From assembly GCA_964482235.1 (NCBI GenBank), contig CAYZWU010000039.1, positions 1 through 50,403 of the forward strand: a stretch of 50,403 nucleotides of DNA, in the 5' to 3' direction. Made by a program: the position numbers and the translations under genes. Positions within the stretch are counted from its first letter, which is position 1. Each line of letters begins with the position of its first letter. This stretch comes from CAYZWU01 sp964482235. Its GTDB lineage: Bacteria; Planctomycetota; B15-G4; CAYZWU01. Shown in pieces: positions 9,186-16,960 of the stretch. Below the pieces are notes generated by a model. That model worked only from the letters and a program-made list of their open reading frames with translations, ran no database searches and was not told the origin of the DNA.

Positions 9186-9234
9186 TGTCGACTCTGTCGA
9201 CGTTCTGTCGACGTCCTGTCGACACTCTGTCGAC
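9186..9234. repeat. Five phased TGTCGAC units
   Basis: TGTCGAC occurs at 9186-9192, 9195-9201, 9206-9212, 9217-9223 and 9228-9234. The start-to-start spacings are 9, 11, 11 and 11 bases, about one helical turn. Each unit contains the palindrome GTCGAC, and the preceding bases are mostly CTC or TTC. The array begins 4 bases after the HEAT-gene stop, in the gap between two convergent genes. It has no terminator shape and no T-run. Confidence 0.8.
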
Positions 9235-9293
9235 GCGCCACGGCGCGGTTTCCCGCGAACCGTGTCGAGGTTCTATTGACGCACGGAGGCCGA

Positions 9294-10079
9294 TCAAGCG
9301 TCGACGTTGCGCGTCACGATCACCTCGTCCCCCGTTCCGGCCCCGAACCTCCTGGAGGCGTTTCCCTCCCTGACAGCGATCTCCAGCAGGCCGAAGGAGT
9401 TGATCAACGCGAGCGGCGTCTCCTTCTCGATGGCATCGTACGACGGTCGGGGTTTCCCGATCTCCTCCCCCTTCAGGAAGACGTGCGCTCCGCTGCCGAG
9501 CTTCTCCACCTGCTCTTCCGTGATGTTCGTCACGATGTTGCCGTAGACATCGATGTAGAGGACGCCGCCTTCGATCGCATCGCGCCCCAGCGTCGGTTCG
9601 GGCCAATCGAGCCGCACGGGATCGTCGACGGGCGGGCCCAGCTCGACCGGATCGAGGCCGGAGCAAAGCCGTCCCGCCACGGGTGCGAAGATGTCCCTGC
9701 CGTGAAAGGTCTTCGAGACGGCATCGCGAAAGAGCTCCCTGTTCACCACGCAGAGCACCCGGTCGGCCCCGTCGAGAGGCCCCGAGAGAACTCCATTGTC
9801 CGGAGCAAGGAACCGGTGCTTGTCCTTTTCCACGTAGATGACGCGGCGACCGCCCCCCACTCCCGGATCCACCACGACGACGTGAAGAGTGTTCTCGGGA
9901 AAGAACGAGTAGGAGCCCCGGATCACGAAATCGGCTTCCAGGACGGAATGGGGTGTGATGCCGTGGGAGAGGTCCACGATCGTCAGGTCCCGGCTGGTCG
10001 CCAGGAGAACGCCTTTCATGATCCCGACGTAGGGATCGCCGAAACCGAAATCCGTTGTCAATGTGATGATCGATTTCAT
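9294..10079 (-). CDS. SAM hydroxide adenosyltransferase (DUF62 family)
   Basis: This family uses water or hydroxide to split S-adenosylmethionine into adenosine and methionine; relatives are the SAM chlorinase SalL and fluorinase. The 261-residue protein starts MKSIITLTTDFGFGDPYVG, the family signature. It carries VDPGVGGGRRVIYV, which supplies the Asp and Arg of the Asp-Arg-His triad, and FHGRDIFAPVAG, which supplies the His. C-terminal motifs GGVLYIDVYGNIVTN and INSFGLLEIA also fit. The frame is open further upstream, but ATG 10079 begins the conserved domain and overlaps the lipA stop in an ATGA arrangement, implying translational coupling. Hydroxide rather than halide use is inferred from family frequency. 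Coupling to a SAM-consuming radical enzyme is notable. Confidence 0.9.
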   Translation of the reverse strand: MKSIITLTTDFGFGDPYVGIMKGVLLATSRDLTIVDLSHGITPHSVLEADFVIRGSYSFFPENTLHVVVVDPGVGGGRRVIYVEKDKHRFLAPDNGVLSGPLDGADRVLCVVNRELFRDAVSKTFHGRDIFAPVAGRLCSGLDPVELGPPVDDPVRLDWPEPTLGRDAIEGGVLYIDVYGNIVTNITEEQVEKLGSGAHVFLKGEEIGKPRPSYDAIEKETPLALINSFGLLEIAVREGNASRRFGAGTGDEVIVTRNVDA

Positions 10080-10969
10080 GAGTCCACCCCTGGATCGGCA
10101 CTTTCCAGCAGCTCGGCAGCCTGGAACGACGAGCGGACGAAAGGCCCCGACGCCACGCCGCGGAAACCGAGCTCCTCCGCCTCGCGGGCCAGGGCCTCGA
10201 ACTGCTCGGGCGTGACGTATTCCTTCACCTCGAGACAGCCGGCGGAAGGCTTGAGGTACTGTCCGATGGTGACCAGATCCACGCCCGCTTCCCTCAGGTC
10301 GGACAGGAGCTCCCTGACCTCCCGGATCGTCTCGCCGAGTCCGAGCATGATGCCCGACTTGACAAGCCCCCCTCCCCACCGGGCCGCCCGGGCGAGGAGA
10401 TCGATCGAACGGCGGTAGTCGGCTTCCGGCCGAACGGCGGAGTAGAGCGATGGAACGGTCTCCACGTTGTGGTTCAGGACGGCGGGCCCGGATTCGAGGA
10501 CGGTCAGAAGCGCTTCCCGATCTCCCAGGAAGTCGGGAACGAGCACCTCCACCTGAACGCCGGGAACATCGTCCTTCAGCCTCCGCACCGCAGCAGCGAA
10601 GTGGGAAGCGCCGCCGTCGGGGAGATCGTCGCGCGTCACGGAGGTGACCACAACGTAGCGAAGCCCCATCTTGAGGGCGGCCCGGGCCACCCTCGCCGGC
10701 TCATCGGGCTCCACCGGTGCCGGTGCGGCGCCGGGTATGGAGCAGAACCTGCAGTGCCGTGTGCAGACGCTGCCGAGGATGAGGAACGTGGCTGTACCCT
10801 TCTGGAAGCAGTCGTTCCGGTTCGGGCACTTGGCGCCCTGGCAGACGGTGTTGAGGCGCTCTTTGCGGAGCAGCTTCTCCACGCGGACCACGCCGCTGCC
10901 CTCGGGCAGGCGTTTCTTCAGCCAGTCGGGCTTTCGCCCCGGCCTCTGCTTTTTCTCGGCCTCGCTCAT
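10076..10969 (-). CDS. lipA: Lipoyl synthase LipA
   Basis: LipA is a radical SAM enzyme that inserts two sulfurs into octanoyl groups on lipoyl domains of 2-oxoacid dehydrogenases and the glycine cleavage H protein. The 297-residue protein has the auxiliary-cluster motif C43-x4-C48-x5-C54 (CQGAKCPNRNDC), the radical SAM motif C69-x3-C73-x2-C76 (CTRHCRFC), and a C-terminal RSSF with the Ser that ligates the auxiliary cluster in known LipA (RSSY elsewhere). Both clusters look intact. Its stop overlaps the start of the SAM hydrolase gene. The KamA-like gene lies 61 bases upstream on the same strand, so the three may form one transcript. lipB is not in the window. Confidence 0.96.
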   Translation of the reverse strand: MSEAEKKQRPGRKPDWLKKRLPEGSGVVRVEKLLRKERLNTVCQGAKCPNRNDCFQKGTATFLILGSVCTRHCRFCSIPGAAPAPVEPDEPARVARAALKMGLRYVVVTSVTRDDLPDGGASHFAAAVRRLKDDVPGVQVEVLVPDFLGDREALLTVLESGPAVLNHNVETVPSLYSAVRPEADYRRSIDLLARAARWGGGLVKSGIMLGLGETIREVRELLSDLREAGVDLVTIGQYLKPSAGCLEVKEYVTPEQFEALAREAEELGFRGVASGPFVRSSFQAAELLESADPGVDS

Positions 10970-11030
10970 GCCTGTCAGCTTATCATGAACAGCGGCCCGG
11001 CTGATCCCTTTTGTGAGGAATTGTCGGGTA

Positions 11031-12194
11031 TCAGGCTGTACGATCCGCGTCCCTGTAGACGTGGATCGCCCCGTCGGGCACGCGCACCTGATAGAGGCCG
11101 GGTTCGGTTTCCTTCACGCGGCTCGATTCGAGGGGGACCTTCCCCGGCGCCCCGGGGATGTCGAGCACGTAGAGGGGCATGGCGTGGCCGGAAATCCTGC
11201 TGCGGAGCCCGTTCGCCAGAGCGATGCCCCGGCGCAGGTTCACCCTGAAATGCCCCGTACCGCGCGCCCTGTCGAGCTGGTGGAGATAGTACGGCTTGAT
11301 CCTTGCCTCGACGAGCCCGACCATGAGCTCTTCGAGGACAGCCGCCTCATCGTTGACGCCGCGGAGCAGGACCGCCTGGTTCATCACGGGAATGCCGGCG
11401 CCGAGCAGCCTGCCCACCCCTTCCAGGGCAGCGGAGGTCAGCTCGACGGGATGATTGAGCTGGGTCACCACCCAGACCGGCAGTCCCACGCGAGCCAGTC
11501 CTCGGCAGAGAGCCTCGGTGAGGCGGAAAGGATTGACCGCCGGCATCCGGGTATGGATTCGGAGAAACCGAAGATGGGAGATCCTTGACAGGCGCTCCAG
11601 CAGATCGAACAGCCTGTCGTCGCTCAGGACAAGGGGATCACCGCCGGTGACGATGACCTCCCGGATCTCCTCGTGCCGCGCGATGTAGTCCAGTCCTGCC
11701 AGGAGCGACGTCCGCGAGATGACCTGATTCGACTCGCTCTCCGCCCTCTCGCGGCGGAAGCAGAACCGGCAGTTCACGGCACACGACAAGGTGGGGATGA
11801 AAAGCGCCCGGTCGCAGTAGCGATGGATCACCGTCGGAACGGGCCGGTTTTCGGGCGCGCCGTCTTCCAGCGGATCCTGCTGCTCGTCCGCCGCCCATTC
11901 GAGCTCCTGCGCGCAGGGAACGGACTGACGAAAGACGGGATCGCTGCTGGTGAGGCTCTTCATGAGGCTCGCGTAGTAGGGAGTGATCTTCATCCGGTAG
12001 TGATCAAGCAGGAATTCCAGCCCGCCGGGCAAAAAGGCGGTGTCCGTATCGGGTGAGGTCTCCCGGGACAAAACATGCGAGCCGAGACCGGACGGATGGC
12101 GGATGGCGTTCCGCATCTGCCACTCCCAGCTGTTCGGGGAGTCCCCGATCAACCTCTCGACCCTGTTTTCTGCATCGCCCATGGGCTGCGACAT
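11031..12194 (-). CDS. KamA/EpmB-family radical SAM aminomutase
   Basis: This family moves the alpha-amino group of lysine or a relative to the beta position using SAM, an iron-sulfur cluster and PLP. The 387-residue protein has the cluster motif C138-x3-C142-x2-C145 (CAVNCRFC), VTGGDPL (182-188), HTRMPAVNP (214-222) and the PLP-lysine segment DIPGAPGK with K352. It can therefore be a working aminomutase. Length lies between EpmB (about 340, which prepares beta-lysine for elongation factor P) and catabolic KamA (about 415). No epmA, efp or lysine-degradation gene is nearby, so the substrate is not settled. AAGGATGAG precedes ATG 12194. lipA follows 61 bases downstream. Confidence 0.87.
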   Translation of the reverse strand: MSQPMGDAENRVERLIGDSPNSWEWQMRNAIRHPSGLGSHVLSRETSPDTDTAFLPGGLEFLLDHYRMKITPYYASLMKSLTSSDPVFRQSVPCAQELEWAADEQQDPLEDGAPENRPVPTVIHRYCDRALFIPTLSCAVNCRFCFRRERAESESNQVISRTSLLAGLDYIARHEEIREVIVTGGDPLVLSDDRLFDLLERLSRISHLRFLRIHTRMPAVNPFRLTEALCRGLARVGLPVWVVTQLNHPVELTSAALEGVGRLLGAGIPVMNQAVLLRGVNDEAAVLEELMVGLVEARIKPYYLHQLDRARGTGHFRVNLRRGIALANGLRSRISGHAMPLYVLDIPGAPGKVPLESSRVKETEPGLYQVRVPDGAIHVYRDADRTA

Positions 12195-12281
12195 CTCATC
12201 CTTCCCGGATTCGCTCGGGAACTGCGCTCGTGACGGTTCTGCAGCGCCGCCAGGGAAAGAGACCGACTCGGGACAGGGAGG

Positions 12282-12539
12282 CTACTCCTCGATATACCCC
12301 AGAGCCTTGAGGCGGTCCCGAACCATCTGGACCTCGTCCTGGGAGAGACCGTCCGGCGCTTCCCGTGAGGACAGATTGCCGCAGGCCACGATGTCGCGGA
12401 TGACGTGAATGATGAACTCGCTGACGCTCCGGAATCCCGTGCCGCTGATTCTCTCGGCGACCTGGTCGTAGAGCTCCCGCGGGATCTTGAGCGTAACACG
12501 GTCTTTTGACCGTACAGGCCGTCCCATGCCATTTCCCAT
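12282..12539 (-). CDS. Small ribbon-helix-helix (CopG-type) protein
   Basis: An 85-residue protein. Residues about 8-45 fit a ribbon-helix-helix DNA-binding fold: a basic beta strand (DRVTLKIPRELYDQV), a first helix, GFRSVSEFIIHVIRDIV as the turn and second helix. The C-terminus (SQDEVQMVRDRLKALGYIEE) is a helix ending in an LGYL-like tail that I also associate with sulfatase-related proteins. Possible starts are TTG 12548, ATG 12539 and ATG 12527; 12539 is chosen as the first ATG. It lies about 60 bases after cysC on the same strand, so the two are probably co-transcribed and this may regulate cysC. The family is clear, the role is inferred. Confidence 0.8.
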   Translation of the reverse strand: MGNGMGRPVRSKDRVTLKIPRELYDQVAERISGTGFRSVSEFIIHVIRDIVACGNLSSREAPDGLSQDEVQMVRDRLKALGYIEE

Positions 12540-12598
12540 CCAAAACAATCAGTACGGAAGAAACAAACGACTTGCCGGGACCGCAGCCCGCGGCTTTC

Positions 12599-13228
12599 TC
12601 AGCTCTTGCCGTTCGGGGACAGGATCCTCATATCTTCCAGGTAGGCGATGATCTTCAGCGCCGATTCCTGGGGAGACAGCTCACCCGTATTCACGACGAT
12701 CTCGGGAGCTTCGGGAGACTCGTAGGGATCATCGATCCCGGTGAAGCCCTTGATCTCTCCCTTTCTCGCCTTTTTGTAAAGCCCCTTCGGATCCCTCTCT
12801 TCGCAGAGATCGATCGGAGCGTTCACGTATACCTCGATGAATTCGAGCCCCGCGTCCTCGTGAATCTGCCTGGCCAGCCGGCGATCTCTCCGGTACGGGG
12901 AGATGAAGCTCGTCATGGTCACGACTCCGGCGTCGCCGAAAAGCTTGGCCACCTCGCCGATGCGGCGGATGTTCTCCTCGCGGTCGTCGGCGCTGAAGCC
13001 CAGATCCTTGTTGAGGCCGTAGCGGACATTGTCTCCGTCGAGAACGTAAGCCATGCGCCCTTTCTCGATCAAGGCATGCTCGAGAGTGAAGGCCACCGTG
13101 CTCTTGCCCGAGGCGCTCAGGCCGGTGAACCAGATCGTGCAGCCTCTCTGGCAGAGAAGGGCCTCGCGTTTCTTTCGATCAACGTGACCTTCGTGCCAGG
13201 TAATATTTGTTGCTTTGACCTTTGTCAT
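12599..13228 (-). CDS. cysC: Adenylylsulfate kinase CysC
   Basis: CysC phosphorylates adenylylsulfate (APS) to PAPS, the donor for sulfotransferases and, in some bacteria, for sulfite formation. The 209-residue protein has the P-loop GLSASGKST (36-44), DGDNVR (64-69), the loop FISPYRRDR with phospho-Ser110, and the C-terminal lid GFTGIDDPYE. Family length is usual. No cysN, cysD, sat or sulfotransferase gene is nearby, so APS must be made elsewhere. It shares a likely transcript with the RHH regulator downstream, and its upstream region has a promoter with two direct repeats. Confidence 0.95.
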   Translation of the reverse strand: MTKVKATNITWHEGHVDRKKREALLCQRGCTIWFTGLSASGKSTVAFTLEHALIEKGRMAYVLDGDNVRYGLNKDLGFSADDREENIRRIGEVAKLFGDAGVVTMTSFISPYRRDRRLARQIHEDAGLEFIEVYVNAPIDLCEERDPKGLYKKARKGEIKGFTGIDDPYESPEAPEIVVNTGELSPQESALKIIAYLEDMRILSPNGKS

Positions 13229-13772
13229 CTACTGTCTCCATCCCAATTTCTCAGTCCTTGCCCTTTTGACACCCTGAATCAAGTTGAGTTATCGACAATC
13301 CGATTCAAAGCGTTGAAGGGAAGATTGATTTTCTTCCCAATTGATCCTTACAGGCTACAAATAGAGTGTATTTAGACTCAAAATAGAGTCAAGCGTTTTT
13401 TTTCCGTACCTGGACTTTTTTTTCCATCCGGCTGCTGCAAAGCCGACTTTCAACAGCTTTTAACTTTGCAAAAGCTTTGAAATTTGTCTTGATTTTTTCC
13501 CTTTTCATTGAAAACATACACCTTTTCGCCATTCCGTGATATTTGACAGTGCGGCTCAGGATCCCGGAATGAAGAAGAAGAACGCAATCCCTTGAATAAC
13601 AAGCGATTCTGACAAAAGCATTCTGAAAACAATCAGGGTGGCCGACAAGAGGATCAAGGCCTTCCGCCTTCCTCGGCGCCACTCTATTGCCAATAAATCT
13701 TTGGATCAGCGCCTCCGGGCCGAGGCGTGTTCTCATGACCTGTGTTGCGATTTTTGACTAAGGAGCTTACCT
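13229..13772. other. Long AT-rich gap between cysC and gdhA
   Basis: About 540 bases without a convincing gene. Apart from the putative cysC promoter, the plus strand holds TTGACA near 13545 but no matching -10, and runs of T near 13397 and 13420. A 115-codon minus-strand frame (13389-13736) lacks a ribosome site and coding character. The plus-strand leader of gdhA must lie here; I find no known riboswitch shape, though a long unexplained leader is possible. Confidence 0.4.
13365..13392 (-). promoter_or_regulatory. Putative cysC promoter with two operator-like repeats
   Basis: On the minus strand TTGACT (13392-13387) and TACACT (13370-13365) are separated by 16 bases, a reasonable sigma-70 promoter about 140 bases upstream of cysC. 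The nonamer AAATAGAGT (plus-strand reading) occurs at 13359-13367 and 13381-13389, 22 bases apart, and each copy overlaps one promoter hexamer. A GACTC...GAGTC inverted repeat lies across the -35. This is a plausible target for the RHH protein encoded downstream of cysC. Confidence 0.45.
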
Positions 13773-15134
13773 ATGGCATTTTCCGTTGAAGATTTCATGA
13801 ATCAGGTGGTCGCCAAGAACCCTGCGCAGGAAGAGTTCCACCAGGCGGTCCAGGAGGTGATCGAGTCTCTCGCTCTCGTCTTCGAGAAGAACCCCATCTA
13901 TCTCGACGCCAGGATCCCCGAAAGGATGGTCGAGCCCGAAAGGGTGATCATGTTCCGCGTGCCCTGGCTCGATGACAATGGCACCTGCCAGGTCAACCGG
14001 GGCTTCCGGATCGAGATGAGCAGTTCGATCGGCCCCTACAAGGGCGGACTCAGGTTCCACCCCAGCGTCAACCTCGGCATCCTGAAGTTCCTCGCCTTCG
14101 AGCAGATCTTCAAGAACGCCCTCACCACCCTTCCCATGGGCGGCGGCAAGGGCGGCTCGGACTTCGACCCCAAGGGCAAGTCCGACAATGAAGTCATGCG
14201 CTTCTGCCAGAGCTTCATGACCGAGCTCTGCAGGCACATCGGTCCCAACACCGACGTTCCCGCCGGCGACATCGGAGTGGGCGGCCGCGAGATCGGCTTC
14301 ATGTTCGGCCAGTACAGGCGGATCAAGAACGAGTTCACCGGCGTCCTCACCGGCAAGGGCCTGAACTGGGGCGGCAGCCTCATTCGCCCCGAGGCCACAG
14401 GCTACGGCCAGGTCTACTTCGCCGACGAGATGCTCAAGGCCAACAACAAGAGCCTCGACGGCCTCGCCTGCATCGTCTCCGGTTCCGGAAACGTGGCCCA
14501 GTACTGCACCGAGAAGACCCTCGACCTTGGCGGCAAGGTGATCAGCATGTCCGACTCGGGCGGCTTCATCCACGATCCCGAAGGCATCGACCGCGAGAAG
14601 CTCGCCTGGATCATGGAGCTCAAGAACGTCAAGCGCGGCCGCATCAAGGAGTACACCGACACCTTCAAGAGCGCCACTTTCACTCCCATCGACTCGAGCC
14701 TCGAGCACAACCCGCTCTGGTCTCTCAAGGCCGACGTGGCTTTCCCGAGCGCAACGCAGAACGAGATCAACGGCAAGGATGCCCAGAACCTCGTGAAGAA
14801 CGGCGTCTTCTGCGTCTCCGAGGGTGCCAACATGCCCAGCACGCCTGAAGCCGTTTCGGTCTTCCTCGAGAACAAGGTCCTCTACGGTCCCGGCAAGGCT
14901 GCCAACGCCGGCGGCGTGGCCACCTCGGGCCTCGAGATGTGCCAGAACTCGATGAGGCTCGCCTGGAGCCGCGAGGAAGTGGACAGCAAGCTTCATGGCA
15001 TCATGAAGAACATCCACGCCAACTGCTTCGAGACGGCCAAGGAATACGGAACTCCCGGCAACTATGTGAACGGCGCCAACATCGCCGGTTTCCTCAAGCT
15101 TGCCGATGCCATGCTCGATCAGGGCGTGGTCTGA
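13773..15134 (+). CDS. gdhA: NADP-type glutamate dehydrogenase
   Basis: Glutamate dehydrogenase interconverts 2-oxoglutarate plus ammonia and glutamate. The 453-residue protein is of the hexameric small-subunit class. Glutamate-binding K90 lies in GPYKGGLRFHP, catalytic K126 in PMGGGKGGSD, D166 in PAGDIGVG, the nucleotide fold GSGNVA at 237-242, and SDSGG at 260-264 is the sequence common in NADP-preferring enzymes. AAGGAG lies about 7 bases before the ATG. Codon use is strongly biased to C/G-ending codons (GGC, AAG, CTC), more than in neighbours, which suggests high expression. A strong terminator follows. It is monocistronic. Confidence 0.96.
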   Translation: MAFSVEDFMNQVVAKNPAQEEFHQAVQEVIESLALVFEKNPIYLDARIPERMVEPERVIMFRVPWLDDNGTCQVNRGFRIEMSSSIGPYKGGLRFHPSVNLGILKFLAFEQIFKNALTTLPMGGGKGGSDFDPKGKSDNEVMRFCQSFMTELCRHIGPNTDVPAGDIGVGGREIGFMFGQYRRIKNEFTGVLTGKGLNWGGSLIRPEATGYGQVYFADEMLKANNKSLDGLACIVSGSGNVAQYCTEKTLDLGGKVISMSDSGGFIHDPEGIDREKLAWIMELKNVKRGRIKEYTDTFKSATFTPIDSSLEHNPLWSLKADVAFPSATQNEINGKDAQNLVKNGVFCVSEGANMPSTPEAVSVFLENKVLYGPGKAANAGGVATSGLEMCQNSMRLAWSREEVDSKLHGIMKNIHANCFETAKEYGTPGNYVNGANIAGFLKLADAMLDQGVV

Positions 15135-15160
15135 TCGTGGATTGAGACACGAAACGACAA

Positions 15161-15195
15161 AGCGGGAAGGCTCAGGCCTTCCCGCTTTTTTTTTT
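15161..15195 (+). terminator. Rho-independent terminator of gdhA
   Basis: A perfect 11-base-pair stem (AGCGGGAAGGC with GCCTTCCCGCT, 15161-15171 and 15176-15186) with a TCAG loop is followed by an uninterrupted run of T to 15195. It starts 26 bases after the gdhA stop. Confidence 0.95.
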
Positions 15196-15242
15196 CGGTG
15201 CCGCCGACCGACAGGCACGGCATTCAGGTGAACAAACGAATT

Positions 15243-15296
15243 TGCCCGTTCACCGAATTCTCGTCGATTCGACCGAAAAATCAGAGTGAACGGGCA
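15243..15296. repeat. Perfect 11-base inverted repeat with 32-base spacer
   Basis: TGCCCGTTCAC (15243-15253) and GTGAACGGGCA (15286-15296) are exact complements. There is no T-run on either side, so it is not a simple terminator. It lies between the gdhA terminator and the end of the convergent small-protein gene. GTGAACAAACGAA just upstream (about 15230) resembles a further partial copy of one arm. Confidence 0.6.
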
Positions 15297-15358
15297 GTTC
15301 GGATCATCCGGCTATGATGCCGAAATCATGATATGGGGAAGCAGTTCCCGGCTGGCGA

Positions 15359-15640
15359 TCAGAGGGTGACGAACCTCTCGGACGACGAGATGGTCACTCT
15401 CTTGATCTGCGCTCCGGGAACGAACTGGTAGACCTTTTCCTTGATCTTCTTGTGGGGATCCTTCACGTACTCGGTCAGGATCTTCAAGGTGTTGTCCTCG
15501 AAGGAAATGATCTTGGCCGGATAGGTCTCGACATCGACCTTGTAGCCGGTCAGGGTTCTCACATAACTCTGCGTGTTGATGACGGTGACGAGTTGGCCCT
15601 TGATCAGGTCAACGGCTTCTTTCAATGTTTTGGGATCCAT
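15359..15640 (-). CDS. Small protein of unknown function, possibly an SH3/Sm-like barrel
   Basis: A 93-residue protein with GAGGG upstream of the ATG. After an N-terminal helix (MDPKTLKEAVDLIKGQ) it is made of alternating short beta segments: LVTVINTQSYVRTLTGYKV, YPAKIISFEDNTLKILTEYV, and VYQFVPGAQIKRVTI near the end. The pattern helix, strand, strand with a D/N turn, then a conserved-looking final strand recalls Sm/Hfq-like or other small barrels. This is pattern reading only; no family motif proves it. There is no signal peptide. It lies upstream of nothing on its strand except the convergent gdhA terminator, so it is probably transcribed alone. Confidence 0.7.
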   Translation of the reverse strand: MDPKTLKEAVDLIKGQLVTVINTQSYVRTLTGYKVDVETYPAKIISFEDNTLKILTEYVKDPHKKIKEKVYQFVPGAQIKRVTISSSERFVTL

Positions 15641-15907
15641 CGGGACGACCCTCTTGCTAAAAAAAGAAATATGACTTCAATGATCCTCTTTTTTGTTCTT
15701 TCCGGCACTTTCCGGTTCAGGGGATCGTGAGAACAATTTTAAGCTATCTCAATAGATGACGGCAGGTAACGAAAAAAACAGGCATTTGTTTCCTATTTCT
15801 AAATCAACCTGCCAAAGAGCGCAAAATAATGCTGCTTCACGGCGAAGGATTCAAGCCTTTTTTGGAATCACTTTCCTGATCGGCCTGCTGCCGCTTCCCT
15901 CCCGGGC

Positions 15908-16960
15908 TCAGCGCCCCAGGGTCCTGGTACGGAGCATGTCCCCTGCCACCTTCTTCAGATCCTCCTGTTTCCCCATGGCGATCAGGACGGTACCTTCCCG
16001 CATCACGGCCCCCGGCAGAGGATTGAACTCCGGCTCCTCCGACGGATGCTGCAGGACGATGACGCTGACGCCATACTTCTCCCGGATCCGCGACTCCAGC
16101 AGCGTCTTTCCCATGAGCGGCGAATCCGCCGAGACGATCAGCTCCTCGATGGCCATCGCTTGACTGCTCTGCAATGTGGCGATCTCGAAGAAGTTCAGCA
16201 CGTTCGGCCGCAACGCCGCCTGAACCAGGCTGCGCCCGCCGATCTCGTACGGCGAGATGACCTTGTTCGCCCCGGCCCGGATCATCTTGTCCTGGCCCGT
16301 CAGGTCCTGGGCGCGGCAGATGATGTGCAGATCCTTGTTCAGGTCCCTCGCCGTGAGCACAGTGTAGACGTTGGATGCATCGGTGGGCAGCGCGGAGATG
16401 AGGCATCTGGCTCGCGCAATACCGGCAGCCACCAGGACATCTTCCGCCGTCGCGTCGCCGGCAACGTGAAGGAAGCCGGCGCTCCCGATCTCGTCGAGCA
16501 TGGTGGGGTCGTTCTCCACCACGACAAAAGGAATCCCCTCCTCGGCCACTTCCCGGCAGACCAGGCTGCCGATCCGGCCGTAGCCGCAGACGACGATGTG
16601 GTCCTTCAAGGCTTCGATCATTCTCGCCAACCTCCGCCGTCCGAACAGGTTCCTCAGGTGGCCCTCGAGCAGGATCTGCGAAAAGATCCCGAAAGCGTAC
16701 AGCCCGGACGCCCAGCCGAAGGCGATCAAGCCGATGGTGAACAACCGGCCCGTGTCCGAGAGATTGTTGACCTCTCCGTAGCCCACCGTTGTGATCGTGA
16801 TCACCGTCATGTAGAGGCAGTCGGAGAGGGACCATCCCTCGATGAGCGTGTATCCGCCTACCCCCATCACCGCGACAACGATCCCGAGGACAAGGACAGA
16901 CCGGATCCGGGAGACCATCCTCTTCGAGAATTCGGCCTGGTTGAGCGAGGTGTTTAGCAT
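15908..16960 (-). CDS. Two-TM potassium channel with RCK (TrkA) domains
   Basis: An ion channel of the MthK/YugO type. The 350-residue protein has one transmembrane helix at about 22-42, a pore helix with the selectivity filter TTVGYG (57-62), a second transmembrane helix at about 72-97, then a cytoplasmic RCK domain with the dinucleotide fold GYGRIG (126-131). A TrkA-C domain (EELIVSADSPLMGKTLLESR onwards) completes the gating ring. The filter predicts K+ selectivity. It starts divergently from the threonine dehydrogenase gene. A perfect CCCCGCCATGGCGGGG palindrome (17005-17020) lies in its upstream region. Confidence 0.93.
   Translation of the reverse strand: MLNTSLNQAEFSKRMVSRIRSVLVLGIVVAVMGVGGYTLIEGWSLSDCLYMTVITITTVGYGEVNNLSDTGRLFTIGLIAFGWASGLYAFGIFSQILLEGHLRNLFGRRRLARMIEALKDHIVVCGYGRIGSLVCREVAEEGIPFVVVENDPTMLDEIGSAGFLHVAGDATAEDVLVAAGIARARCLISALPTDASNVYTVLTARDLNKDLHIICRAQDLTGQDKMIRAGANKVISPYEIGGRSLVQAALRPNVLNFFEIATLQSSQAMAIEELIVSADSPLMGKTLLESRIREKYGVSVIVLQHPSEEPEFNPLPGAVMREGTVLIAMGKQEDLKKVAGDMLRTRTLGR

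Noticed and set aside
13389..13736. A 115-codon minus-strand open frame in the cysC-gdhA gap
   Set aside because: AT-rich, no ribosome site, no signal or family, and it overlaps putative promoter sequence.
13767..15218. A 483-codon minus-strand frame over gdhA
   Set aside because: It is an antisense shadow made by the strong third-position C/G bias of gdhA.
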